Shown here: positions 1-6,503 of the stretch, piece by piece
How positions within the stretch are numbered: position 1 is the stretch's first letter
Layout: each line of letters opens with the position of its first letter
Assembly: GCA_009774735.1 (NCBI GenBank)
Contig: VSOH01000043.1
Coordinates: 1 to 10,115, forward strand
Reading direction: 5' to 3'
Length of the DNA stretch: 10,115 nt
Source: Clostridiales bacterium
GTDB taxonomy: Bacteria; Bacillota_A; Clostridia; Oscillospirales; Acutalibacteraceae
Translations under genes and position numbers: made by a program
Notes under the pieces: model-generated
What the model saw: the letters and a program-made list of their open reading frames with translations, nothing else
Databases searched by the model: none
Told to the model about the DNA's origin: nothing

Positions 1-1209
1 GGTTTTGCCGCTGCCGTTTCTGCCTACGACTGCAAGGTGCTCACCATTATTAATTTTGAGGTTTATGTTCTTTAGCGAATAATTATTACTGCCCGGATAT
101 TTGAAGGAAACATTTTTGAATTCAATTTCAAATTTATCCGTTAAATCAAGCTCTTTGCCGCCGTAGGTCATTTCGTTCTCTGTTTTCATAATGTCAAAGT
201 AGTAATTGACAAGGGGCACCATTTCTTCTGTTTTGCCAAAGGTTGCAGCCATTTTCATAATTCCGTTTATAATCTGCATAAATGATCCGCAGTAAAGCAC
301 CAGTGAACCAATGCCAAACAAGCCGTAAAGCCCCTTAACACCGATAAACAGATAAATTCCAAACCCGACTACAGCACCGAGAATAGCTATAAATGAGCTT
401 GATTTAGCACTGTTCAGAGATACTTTTTTCAGCAATTTCTCTCCGTCTGTCAATAATATATCCGTTGCTGCATGCTCAATTAAATTCTGCTCCTTATACA
501 GTCTGATTTCCTTGCCTGTATTGTAGTTTGAAAACATGTTAAGGAAATAGTAAAACATACGGTCAAGCTGTGAATACTCATCAGATGCTTTGAACCAGGC
601 TTTATTCATCTTTAATGCAACAATAAGAATTATAACAACCATTATTGCGATTGAACCGAAAATTGTGAGCAGGAAGGCAGGTCTTTCAAAATATGTGTTA
701 CCTGTTTTTGTAAAACCGATTTTGAACAGAGGGATAATGATGATAACGGATATAATCAAAGTTATCATACCTGACAAAAAATCGCGAAGCATCCATGAAA
801 ATTGAACAAATGACGAAAACACTCTGTCCTGCGCTTCGGAATGTTTGTGTACTAATTCTTTAAAATTACTGTCTTCAAGCTTATGATATTCAATTTTGTA
901 CAGCTTTGATGATATGTTCTGCAGCTCTTTATTATACATCAGAGAGCGATACATATAATACATATCACCTAAGAAATAGTTAAAGAAGAACAGAACAAGG
1001 TTTATGCCAACCGCTAAAGCAATATAAAGTATCAGCTCATTTATCTGAGCACCCATATCAAGCAAATCAATGATTTTGGAAGTAAACCATATATTTACAA
1101 AGGGCATAACCGCCATAACGATTGCCACAACAACAGAAATGGGCACAAGCCGTTTTTCAAGGCGGTGCATTTCTTTAAATGCTGAAAATACCGATTTCAT
1201 CTTTTTCAT
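1..1209 (-). CDS. ABC exporter half-transporter (membrane domain fused to ATPase), C-terminus cut off by window edge
   Basis: Reading leftward from ATG at 1209, the frame is open for 403 codons to the window edge. It encodes the N-terminal membrane domain and the start of the nucleotide-binding domain of an exporter-type ABC protein. About six hydrophobic segments are visible (roughly residues 21-40, 58-80, 144-163, 177-199, 272-292 and 295-313). A GKEIRLYKE stretch at 232-240 looks like the cytoplasmic coupling-helix region. The ATPase domain starts near residue 360 (IEFKNVSFKYP), and the last visible residues are the Walker A loop GRNGSGKT (396-403). The Q-loop, signature, Walker B and H-loop lie outside the window. 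The start codon overlaps the stop of the preceding half-transporter as ATGA, with a GGGAGG ribosome site at 1219-1224, which implies translational coupling. It is most likely the second subunit of a heterodimeric exporter at the membrane. The cargo cannot be told from the sequence; peptide or lipid export is typical of the family. Confidence 0.93.
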   Translation of the reverse strand, partial: MKKMKSVFSAFKEMHRLEKRLVPISVVVAIVMAVMPFVNIWFTSKIIDLLDMGAQINELILYIALAVGINLVLFFFNYFLGDMYYMYRSLMYNKELQNISSKLYKIEYHKLEDSNFKELVHKHSEAQDRVFSSFVQFSWMLRDFLSGMITLIISVIIIIPLFKIGFTKTGNTYFERPAFLLTIFGSIAIMVVIILIVALKMNKAWFKASDEYSQLDRMFYYFLNMFSNYNTGKEIRLYKEQNLIEHAATDILLTDGEKLLKKVSLNSAKSSSFIAILGAVVGFGIYLFIGVKGLYGLFGIGSLVLYCGSFMQIINGIMKMAATFGKTEEMVPLVNYYFDIMKTENEMTYGGKELDLTDKFEIEFKNVSFKYPGSNNYSLKNINLKINNGEHLAVVGRNGSGKT

Positions 1210-2981
1210 ACTGCATCGCCTCCCATCTCTTTATAGTAGTAGCTTTGGATTTGATACATTCTGTAATAAGCACCCTTTTGTGCCATAAGTTCCTCGTGCG
1301 TTCCGCTTTCGGCAATTCTGCCGTCTTTGATAAATAAAATTTTATCGCAGAAACGTGTTGAGGAAAGCCTGTGGGAAATGAAGAAAGATATTTTATTATC
1401 CGTCATTTCGTTATACTTGAGGTAAAGTTCATTTTCTGCGATTGGGTCAAGTGCCGCTGTTGGTTCATCAAGAATAAGCACAGAAGCATTTTTATAAATG
1501 GCTTTTGCAAGCAACAGTTTTTGTTTTTCACCGCCTGAAAAATCAGCAGCCTCCTTATAAACATCCTTTACCATAAGGGTGTTTTCTTTTTTATCAAGGT
1601 TTTTGATTTTGTCTATTATTCCTGATTTCTCAAAGGCAGAATAAAGCTTTTCTTTGTCGTAATCAGAGGTTGTGCATATGTTCTCTGCAATGGTCATCGG
1701 CAAAAAGTTATAATCCTGAAATACAACGGAAAACAAATCAAAATAACTGTCTGATGAAAAGTCACGGCTGCTTTTACCATTAATCAGAATATCGCCCTGT
1801 ATAGGATAATAAAGACCGCAGAGCAGCTTGATGGCAGTGGTTTTGCCTGCTCCGTTTTCACCGACTATCGCAATATTTTCGCCCTTGTTTATTTTAAAAG
1901 ACATATTGCTGATTGTACTCTTTTCGGCCGATGGATATGTAAACGAAACATTTTTAAATTCGATTGAGTCAACATCGTTAAAATCAATATCAGGTTTGTC
2001 TTTATTTTCTTCATTGCTTTCTGCAAATTTTCGGAAAGCAGCACAGTCATTGCAGCAACGTTCCATATTGGAATACAAATATACAAAATTCATAATCCAG
2101 TTTGAAAATCCTGTTATAATTCCGAAATAGAAAATAAAATCAGAAACAGAAAGTCTGTTTTTACAAACTAAGTATGTAAGATAAGCATAGGCAACCAGCT
2201 CTCGCACAAGATTAAGCAATGCTCTTGTACCGCCAACCTTAACACTTTGATGCATATATTTTGCAGTTATCTCTTCCAGTCCTGTGATAAGCTTTGCTAT
2301 AGATAGCAGAAAATAATCCGTAAAGCCGTATAATCGGATGTCCTTTGCAGCACTTAAATCTTTGCTCAGAGAGTAGTAATAATCAAATTTCACAAAAATA
2401 TTGCTTCTTGAATCCTTCACACTCTTTTCTTTTTGGTTCAGATATTTCAGTAAAAAGAACTCGGCAATACAGGTCGCAAGGATAATCAGTATCATAACAA
2501 TATTGATTTTATAAATGAGCGCAAGGGATGTTATCACACCTACAAGGCAAACCAAAAGCTGATTGCAAGTTTCAATAAAATCAGAGGAAGAGGAATAATA
2601 GCTTCTGTAAAATTCCATTGCTCTTTTATTTTTTTCTCTTCCTTCAAGACTTTCTATATTCACATAGTCTGTATTCAGATTTTTTTTAAAAGCCATAACA
2701 GCATAGCGCATTCGGATTATTCTTGCACTGCCATTTAAAAGCTCCTGCATAAAAGGTGTAAGCCAGGTCGTCAGTGCTACAAGAATACTGAGCAGTGCAA
2801 CCACAAGGGTCAGCCTGCCGACTGTTACACCCTGTTCAATGCAATCAATCATCGCTTTTGGTATATATGCTGTGATAATCGGCTGCAAAACCATTGCAGG
2901 CACACGGATAATAAAATAAGCCAGACTTTTTCTGTCCCATGCTATCCAATTCTTCAGCATATATTTTAGATTTTCCTTCAT
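1206..2981 (-). CDS. ABC exporter half-transporter (membrane domain fused to ATPase)
   Basis: This is a complete 591-residue half-transporter. Six hydrophobic segments (about 22-42, 59-78, 142-160, 161-180, 256-275 and 281-303) precede a full ATPase domain. It has Walker A GENGAGKTT (374-382), Q-loop Q422, signature FSGGE (481-485, a common variant of LSGGQ), Walker B VLILDE (501-506) with the catalytic glutamate E506 intact, D-loop ALDP, and H-loop H537. KDIRLYGF (213-220) resembles the coupling-helix motif of its partner. The ATPase side looks fully competent. The frame can be extended to a TTG at 3014, adding 11 residues. I prefer ATG 2981 because a strong AGGAGAGG site lies 4 bases upstream (its AGGAG core is 7 bases from the ATG) and because the TTG falls inside a promoter -10 element. 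It overlaps the next half-transporter by 4 bp, so the two proteins are probably made together and pair as a heterodimer. The substrate is unknown. Confidence 0.95.
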   Translation of the reverse strand: MKENLKYMLKNWIAWDRKSLAYFIIRVPAMVLQPIITAYIPKAMIDCIEQGVTVGRLTLVVALLSILVALTTWLTPFMQELLNGSARIIRMRYAVMAFKKNLNTDYVNIESLEGREKNKRAMEFYRSYYSSSSDFIETCNQLLVCLVGVITSLALIYKINIVMILIILATCIAEFFLLKYLNQKEKSVKDSRSNIFVKFDYYYSLSKDLSAAKDIRLYGFTDYFLLSIAKLITGLEEITAKYMHQSVKVGGTRALLNLVRELVAYAYLTYLVCKNRLSVSDFIFYFGIITGFSNWIMNFVYLYSNMERCCNDCAAFRKFAESNEENKDKPDIDFNDVDSIEFKNVSFTYPSAEKSTISNMSFKINKGENIAIVGENGAGKTTAIKLLCGLYYPIQGDILINGKSSRDFSSDSYFDLFSVVFQDYNFLPMTIAENICTTSDYDKEKLYSAFEKSGIIDKIKNLDKKENTLMVKDVYKEAADFSGGEKQKLLLAKAIYKNASVLILDEPTAALDPIAENELYLKYNEMTDNKISFFISHRLSSTRFCDKILFIKDGRIAESGTHEELMAQKGAYYRMYQIQSYYYKEMGGDAV

Positions 2982-2985
2982 CGTT

Positions 2986-2993
2986 CCTCTCCT
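2986..2993 (-). promoter_or_regulatory. Ribosome binding site fixing the ABC gene start
   Basis: On the minus strand AGGAGAGG lies upstream of ATG 2981, with 7 bases between the AGGAG core and the start codon. It decides in favour of this ATG over the in-frame TTG at 3014, which has no such site. Confidence 0.85.
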
Positions 2994-3013
2994 TTTGTTT
3001 TTATTTACAATCA

Positions 3014-3022
3014 ATTATAACA
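3014..3022 (-). promoter_or_regulatory. Extended -10 promoter for the ABC exporter pair
   Basis: The minus strand reads TGTTATAAT, a consensus -10 hexamer preceded by the TGn extension. I see no good -35 hexamer at 16-18 bp upstream, which is usual for extended -10 promoters. Transcription would start near 3007 and give a leader of about 25 bases. The surrounding DNA is very AT-rich, so a chance match is possible. Confidence 0.5.
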
Positions 3023-3080
3023 TTATATAATTATTTTTATTTGATTTTTTGTGCTGAATATTGGACTTTGCTATAAAATT

Positions 3081-3659
3081 TTATGCTTTTAGTTCACTTA
3101 CAGTGTAGTTGCATTGTTGATTATCGTTAAGATATTTTGTCAATTCATCAATATTGTCAACATATGAGTATATCTCTCTGCAGGTATGGCGGACGAAGCC
3201 CTCATCAATTGATGTGTTGAGCATAGCCTCCATTTTGTCATAATATCCTCTGCAGTTATATATTGCTATTGGCTTACTGTGTCTGCCGAGCTGTTTTAAG
3301 GTTAATACTTCAAAGAGCTCCTCAAATGTTCCGATACCTCCGGGAACGATAACGAAGGCGTCTGCATTGTCCTCCATTATTGCTTTTCGCTCTCTCATAG
3401 TATCGGTGTAAATAAGTTCATCGCATTCCTCATAAATTGCTTCAACCTGTGCTTCTTTAAAAAAGGTCGGTATAACTCCCGTAATTTTTGCACCGCCTTT
3501 TTTAAATCCTCTGGCAGCAGCTCCCATAAGACCCTGTCCGCCGGCACCAAACACAAGGCTGTGACCGTTTTTAGCAAGCGTTTCCGCCATCAGTTCAACA
3601 TCTTCAATATATTTTTGATCAATTTCGCTGCTTGCAGCACCGAATACGCAAATGTTCAT
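3081..3659 (-). CDS. LOG-family (TIGR00730-type) nucleotide 5'-monophosphate phosphoribohydrolase
   Basis: This 192-residue cytoplasmic protein has a Rossmann-like fold and the hallmarks of the LOG family, often mis-annotated as lysine decarboxylase. Visible motifs are the N-terminal strand with CVFGAASS (4-11), the glycine loop GAGGQGLMG (38-46), MRERK (88-92) carrying the conserved arginine, and PGGIGTFEE (106-114) carrying the conserved glutamate. Family members cleave the N-glycosidic bond of nucleoside 5'-monophosphates. In plants and some bacteria the substrate is a cytokinin riboside monophosphate, but in Firmicutes the physiological substrate is usually unknown. The length is typical. 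The start at ATG 3659 is supported by AAAGGTGA at 3666-3673. The gene is transcribed away from ymdB, and its control region holds two possible promoters and a large palindrome. No terminator is visible before the ABC exporter genes 100 bp downstream, so read-through into them is possible. Confidence 0.93.
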   Translation of the reverse strand: MNICVFGAASSEIDQKYIEDVELMAETLAKNGHSLVFGAGGQGLMGAAARGFKKGGAKITGVIPTFFKEAQVEAIYEECDELIYTDTMRERKAIMEDNADAFVIVPGGIGTFEELFEVLTLKQLGRHSKPIAIYNCRGYYDKMEAMLNTSIDEGFVRHTCREIYSYVDNIDELTKYLNDNQQCNYTVSELKA

Positions 3660-3691
3660 TTTGTATCACCTTTCAAAAATCTTATAATGTT

Positions 3692-3700
3692 ATTATAGCA
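3692..3700 (-). promoter_or_regulatory. Proximal extended -10 promoter for the LOG-family gene
   Basis: The minus strand reads TGCTATAAT, a perfect -10 hexamer with TGn extension, 38 bases ahead of ATG 3659. The best -35 match, TTGTAT, sits at a poor 19-bp spacing. It may act as the main promoter or as a second start below the distal one. Confidence 0.5.
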
Positions 3701-3721
3701 GTTAAATAAGATTTAGATACA

Positions 3722-3749
3722 ACAATTTTAACACAGTGTTAATAATTGT
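3722..3749. promoter_or_regulatory. Imperfect 28-bp inverted repeat, candidate operator in the divergent region
   Basis: The core is a perfect palindrome, TTAACAC-A-GTGTTAA (3728-3742). Beyond it the arms continue as ACAATT (3722-3727) and AATTGT (3744-3749), offset by a single extra T at 3743, so 13 bases per arm match. It lies upstream of both inferred rightward and leftward transcription starts, so it should act as DNA rather than RNA. It overlies the distal LOG promoter and ends 9 bp before the ymdB -35. I cannot assign a regulator; it does not match the CcpA, LexA, PerR or Rex consensus sites as I know them. Confidence 0.5.
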
Positions 3750-3754
3750 GTCAA
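3725..3754 (-). promoter_or_regulatory. Distal promoter for the LOG-family gene, overlapped by a palindrome
   Basis: On the minus strand a perfect -35 TTGACA (3749-3754) is followed after 18 bp by TAAAAT (3725-3730, five of six matches). The -10 has a TGT extension directly before it. This is the best-scoring promoter by eye in the window. The palindrome at 3722-3749 covers its -10 and spacer, so a bound protein would be expected to block it. Confidence 0.6.
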
Positions 3755-3758
3755 TTCC

Positions 3759-3787
3759 TTGTTTTTGAAGTCTGTTTATAGTATAAT
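3759..3787 (+). promoter_or_regulatory. Promoter for the ymdB-recG gene run
   Basis: A consensus TATAAT at 3782-3787 is preceded at an ideal 17-bp spacing by TTGTTT (3759-3764, matching the key TTG of the -35). Transcription would start near 3794, giving a leader of about 27 bases before the TTG start. It is the only convincing promoter found ahead of the five rightward genes. Confidence 0.6.
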
Positions 3788-3811
3788 GGCTTAAATATAG
3801 TTATAGAAACT

Positions 3812-3815
3812 GGTG
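3812..3815 (+). promoter_or_regulatory. Weak ribosome binding site before the ymdB TTG start
   Basis: GGTG, five bases ahead of the TTG, is the only Shine-Dalgarno-like match. It is much weaker than the sites of the downstream genes, suggesting low initiation for this first gene. Confidence 0.4.
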
Positions 3816-3820
3816 CAACA

Positions 3821-4594
3821 TTGAAAATTTTAACTATCGGTGATATCGTATCAAAGCAGGGCTGTGATTATTTAAGACAGGAGCTGCCGAAAATAAAACG
3901 TGAGCTTGGTGTTGATCTTGTAATTGTCAACGGTGAAAATTCCGCTGTCGGCAATGGTGTCATACCGCAGAGTGCAAAGCATATTCTTGACAGCGGAGCA
4001 GATGTTATTACGCTTGGCAATCATAGTCTGAAAAGAAAAGAAATTTATGATTATCTTGACGGTGACAATCCAATAGTAAGACCTGCTAATTATCATATCA
4101 GTGCGCCCGGCAGGGGCTATATGATTGTTGATAAGGGCTACTGCAGAATAGCGGTTGTGAATTTGCAGGGTTCTGTTTATATGGATGCAATCGAAAATCC
4201 ATTTTCGGTTATCGACAAAATAATTGATGAAATCAATGCACAGGGTGTTAAGATAATAATTGTTGATTTTCACGCAGAAGCAACAAGTGAAAAAAGAGCC
4301 ATGGGCTTTTACCTTGATGGCAGGGTGTCAGCACTTTACGGTACACATACCCATACGCAGACAAGCGACAATCAGATTTTACCAAATGGAACAGGATATG
4401 TTACAGATTTAGGAATGACAGGCACATATTACAGTGTGCTTGGTGTCAGCCCGCAGTGTATAATAGAAAAGCTTAAAACAGGTCTGCCTGTTAAATTTGT
4501 TAATGATGACGGACCGTGTGTTATGGAGGGCTGCTTGTTTGAGGTCGATAATAAAACAGGAAAAACCGTGAATACGGTTTTAATCAGGAGGTAG
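3821..4594 (+). CDS. ymdB: YmdB/TIGR00282-family metallophosphoesterase
   Basis: This 257-residue cytoplasmic dinuclear-metal phosphodiesterase is close in length to YmdB of Bacillus subtilis, which hydrolyses 2',3'-cyclic nucleotides and influences the choice between motility and biofilm gene expression. Visible metal and catalytic residues are D8 (IGD), E39 and N40 (NGEN), N67 and H68 (GNH), H151 (DFHAEATSEK), and H176 and H178 (GTHTHTQT). These positions agree with the family almost exactly, so the enzyme should be active. DLGMTG near residue 191 is another family hallmark. The start is TTG: it gives the canonical MKIL-IGDIV opening, and no in-frame ATG or GTG lies nearby. The ribosome site is weak. 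In B. subtilis the gene follows rny, whereas here it heads a run with a lipoprotein, yloU, fakA and recG, 2 bp from the lipoprotein gene. Whether it has the same signalling role here is inference. Confidence 0.93.
   Translation: MKILTIGDIVSKQGCDYLRQELPKIKRELGVDLVIVNGENSAVGNGVIPQSAKHILDSGADVITLGNHSLKRKEIYDYLDGDNPIVRPANYHISAPGRGYMIVDKGYCRIAVVNLQGSVYMDAIENPFSVIDKIIDEINAQGVKIIIVDFHAEATSEKRAMGFYLDGRVSALYGTHTHTQTSDNQILPNGTGYVTDLGMTGTYYSVLGVSPQCIIEKLKTGLPVKFVNDDGPCVMEGCLFEVDNKTGKTVNTVLIRR
4562..4581 (+). other. Perfect 8-bp hairpin at the ymdB/lipoprotein junction
   Basis: AAAACCGT (4562-4569), loop GAAT, and ACGGTTTT (4574-4581) form an uninterrupted stem inside the last codons of ymdB. It ends four bases before the AGGAGG ribosome site of the next gene. 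The run TTTTAA after the GC part is too short for a confident intrinsic terminator. It could be a weak attenuator, an RNA processing or stabilising element, or chance. Confidence 0.4.
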
Positions 4595-4596
4595 CA

Positions 4597-6105
4597 ATGC
4601 AAAAAAGAATAATTGCTTTTGTTACGGCAATAGTGTTGCTTGTTACCTGTTTAGCCGGCTGCAGCAGCAATAACGAGGATGATGTGCCGAATGCGACAGA
4701 AACCACTGCGGCAAAAAAAACAGATGACGGTACATTCAAGCTCAGTTACACGCAGGCAGACAGTCTTGACCCTTTTAAGGCGGCAACGCAGAATAATCAG
4801 ATACTTGCTGACCTTGTTTTTGAAAGTCTGTTCGATTTGACTGAGGGCTATGAGGCAACAACAAATATAGCAACAGGATATGCCTTTACAGACAGCAGGA
4901 CGCTGAGGGTTGATCTTAATCCGCAGCTTGAGTTTTCAAATGGCGAAAAGATTACAGCCGCTGATGTGCTTTATTCCACAAATGCTGCTATGAAATCAGA
5001 TGCCTATGGGAATTCTCTTGAGCCTGTAAGCTATGCGGAAATAAGCGGAAATTCAATTGTTTTTCATCTTAAGTATGCAGATCCGTATGCCATTAATCTT
5101 TTAACATATCCCATAGCTTCAACCAAGGATGATGAGGATGGATTTCCCATAGGAAGCGGAAGGTATGTCTATAAGAACAGTGATGACGGAGTCGTGCTTA
5201 AAGCCAATATAAGCGAAGATTTTAATCCATATATTACAACTATACATCTTGTCAATATTGCTGCGGCAGATTCAATTGACAATGCTGTGAATATAGGCAA
5301 TATATCCTATGCTTTCAGGGATCTGAGTGCTGATATTTCAAAAAGATTGTCCTGTGCAAAAAAGACGGTTTCTATGAATAATCTTATTTATCTCGGCATA
5401 AATTCATATTCAGGTATAACATCTGATGCAGGGATAAGGCGTGCAGTCAGTCTTGCAGTTGACAGAACGGTGCTTGCGGAAAGTGCTTATTCGGGTTATG
5501 CAGTGCCTGCTCAGTCACCATTCAATCCTGATTTTAAAAGCATTGAAAATATTAAGCTGTTTGAAGCAAAGGCTGATACGGCGACTGCCAGACAGACGGT
5601 TAATCAGAGCGGCTATGGCAGTGATAAGCTGAAGCTGAGATTACTGGTTAATCTTAATGAAAACAGAGGAATTGCTGCCAACCTGATTAAATCACAGCTT
5701 GAGGCTGTAGGTTTCAGTGTTACTGTTGAAAAGGTTAATTATACCGAATATATTAGAAAAATTGAAAATATGGAGTTTGATTTATATATCGGTGAAATCA
5801 AGCTTGGTGATGATATGAATTTATATCCGTTTTTTGATTCATCGGGTGCAGCAAGATATGGTTTTGATGACAAAAAGCTGCAAAGCGATGACCTGTATAC
5901 AAAATATCTTGACGGTGAAGAGGAGCTTGGTAAGTTTATTCTTGCTTTTAACGAGGAAATGCCTTATATTCCTCTTATTTACAAAAAGGGTATGATATGT
6001 TATTCTAAAGCGATGAATGGTGATATGCAGGGTTATTACGGCAATTATTTTTCCAACATAGATAGCTGGAATTTTATTGTTGATGATGAAACAGATAATA
6101 ATTGA
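4597..6105 (+). CDS. Solute-binding lipoprotein, family 5 (peptide/nickel type), without a neighbouring permease
   Basis: This 502-residue protein is predicted to be a lipid-anchored extracellular binding protein. Residues 1-22 form a lipoprotein signal with basic QKR, a hydrophobic core and lipobox LAGC, with C22 as the lipidated residue. A Ser/Asn/Thr-rich linker runs to about 43. Family 5 (SBP_bac_5, OppA/DppA-like) features follow: SLDPF near 56-60, FSNGEKITAADVLYS (113-127), RRAVSLAVDR (281-290) followed by a PAQSPFNP segment, and a C-terminal IPLIYKKG (458-465). Such proteins deliver oligopeptides, dipeptides, nickel or sugars to an ABC importer, or act in sensing. The ligand cannot be read from the sequence. 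No permease or importer ATPase is adjacent, and the ABC pair at 1-2981 is of exporter type, so the partner must be elsewhere or absent. AGGAGG (4586-4591) overlaps the end of ymdB, giving tight coupling. The gene ends in tandem TGA TAA. Confidence 0.9.
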   Translation: MQKRIIAFVTAIVLLVTCLAGCSSNNEDDVPNATETTAAKKTDDGTFKLSYTQADSLDPFKAATQNNQILADLVFESLFDLTEGYEATTNIATGYAFTDSRTLRVDLNPQLEFSNGEKITAADVLYSTNAAMKSDAYGNSLEPVSYAEISGNSIVFHLKYADPYAINLLTYPIASTKDDEDGFPIGSGRYVYKNSDDGVVLKANISEDFNPYITTIHLVNIAAADSIDNAVNIGNISYAFRDLSADISKRLSCAKKTVSMNNLIYLGINSYSGITSDAGIRRAVSLAVDRTVLAESAYSGYAVPAQSPFNPDFKSIENIKLFEAKADTATARQTVNQSGYGSDKLKLRLLVNLNENRGIAANLIKSQLEAVGFSVTVEKVNYTEYIRKIENMEFDLYIGEIKLGDDMNLYPFFDSSGAARYGFDDKKLQSDDLYTKYLDGEEELGKFILAFNEEMPYIPLIYKKGMICYSKAMNGDMQGYYGNYFSNIDSWNFIVDDETDNN

Positions 6106-6129
6106 TAAATTATAATTGGGGGTCAAACA

Positions 6130-6489
6130 ATGATTAAGATTGAAAATCCTAACGGATACATTGAAATCACGAACAATTATTTTGCCAATCTTGTTGGCAG
6201 AACGGCACAGAGCTGTTTTGGTGTAACCGGAATGGTTGATTCAAATGCACTGAGAACAATTAAAAATGCAATCAAAAGCAAAATAACCAACGATAATTCA
6301 GATCAGGGTGTTATTGTTAAAAGTATGAATGGTGAACTGATTATTGAGCTTCACATTTCAGTTTCATACGGTGTTAATATAAACACCATTGTTGAAAGTA
6401 TTGTGAATAAGGTAAGATACACTGTTGAGGAAGCAACAGACCTTAAGGTTTCAAAGGTCAATGTTTATATTGACGCATTAAGTAAGTAA
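6130..6489 (+). CDS. yloU: Asp23/Gls24 family envelope stress response protein (YloU-like)
   Basis: This 119-residue protein is of the Asp23/Gls24 (DUF322) family. The family pattern is clear: an N-terminal GYIEITNNYFANLVG stretch (9-23), AQSCFGVTGM (26-35), a central ELIIELHISVSYGVNI section (69-84), and a closing helix-strand region ending in SKVNVYIDAL (108-117). Related proteins are cytoplasmic and associate with the membrane; Asp23 of Staphylococcus aureus is linked to the cell wall stress response. The exact job of YloU is not established. It has no signal peptide or membrane segment. The start ATG is preceded by GGGGG at 6118-6122. The gene lies 24 bp after the lipoprotein gene and 14 bp before fakA. 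The yloU-yloV(fakA) pairing is widely conserved in Firmicutes, which strongly supports both calls. Confidence 0.92.
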   Translation: MIKIENPNGYIEITNNYFANLVGRTAQSCFGVTGMVDSNALRTIKNAIKSKITNDNSDQGVIVKSMNGELIIELHISVSYGVNINTIVESIVNKVRYTVEEATDLKVSKVNVYIDALSK

Positions 6490-6503
6490 TGGAGATAGTA
6501 TAG

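Noticed and set aside
1070..2130. Short plus-strand frames opposite the ABC genes
   Set aside because: They lie antisense to well-supported ABC domains, including Walker A, and have no credible start signals.
3015..3080. Possible terminator between the LOG gene and the ABC genes (ATAAAATTTTAT palindrome near the LOG stop)
   Set aside because: It is a loopless AT palindrome with no GC stem or following U-run; it is not a credible intrinsic terminator on either strand.
3872..4273. 133-residue minus-strand frame inside ymdB
   Set aside because: It is a shadow of ymdB, whose metal-binding residues are all in the plus frame. No promoter or ribosome site supports the antisense reading.
6098..6113. 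AT-only inverted repeat ATAATT-GATA-AATTAT between the lipoprotein gene and yloU, plus a TATAAT at 6111
   Set aside because: The stem is all A-T and too weak for a terminator. The TATAAT has no -35 partner at a useful spacing, so neither a terminator nor an internal promoter is supported.
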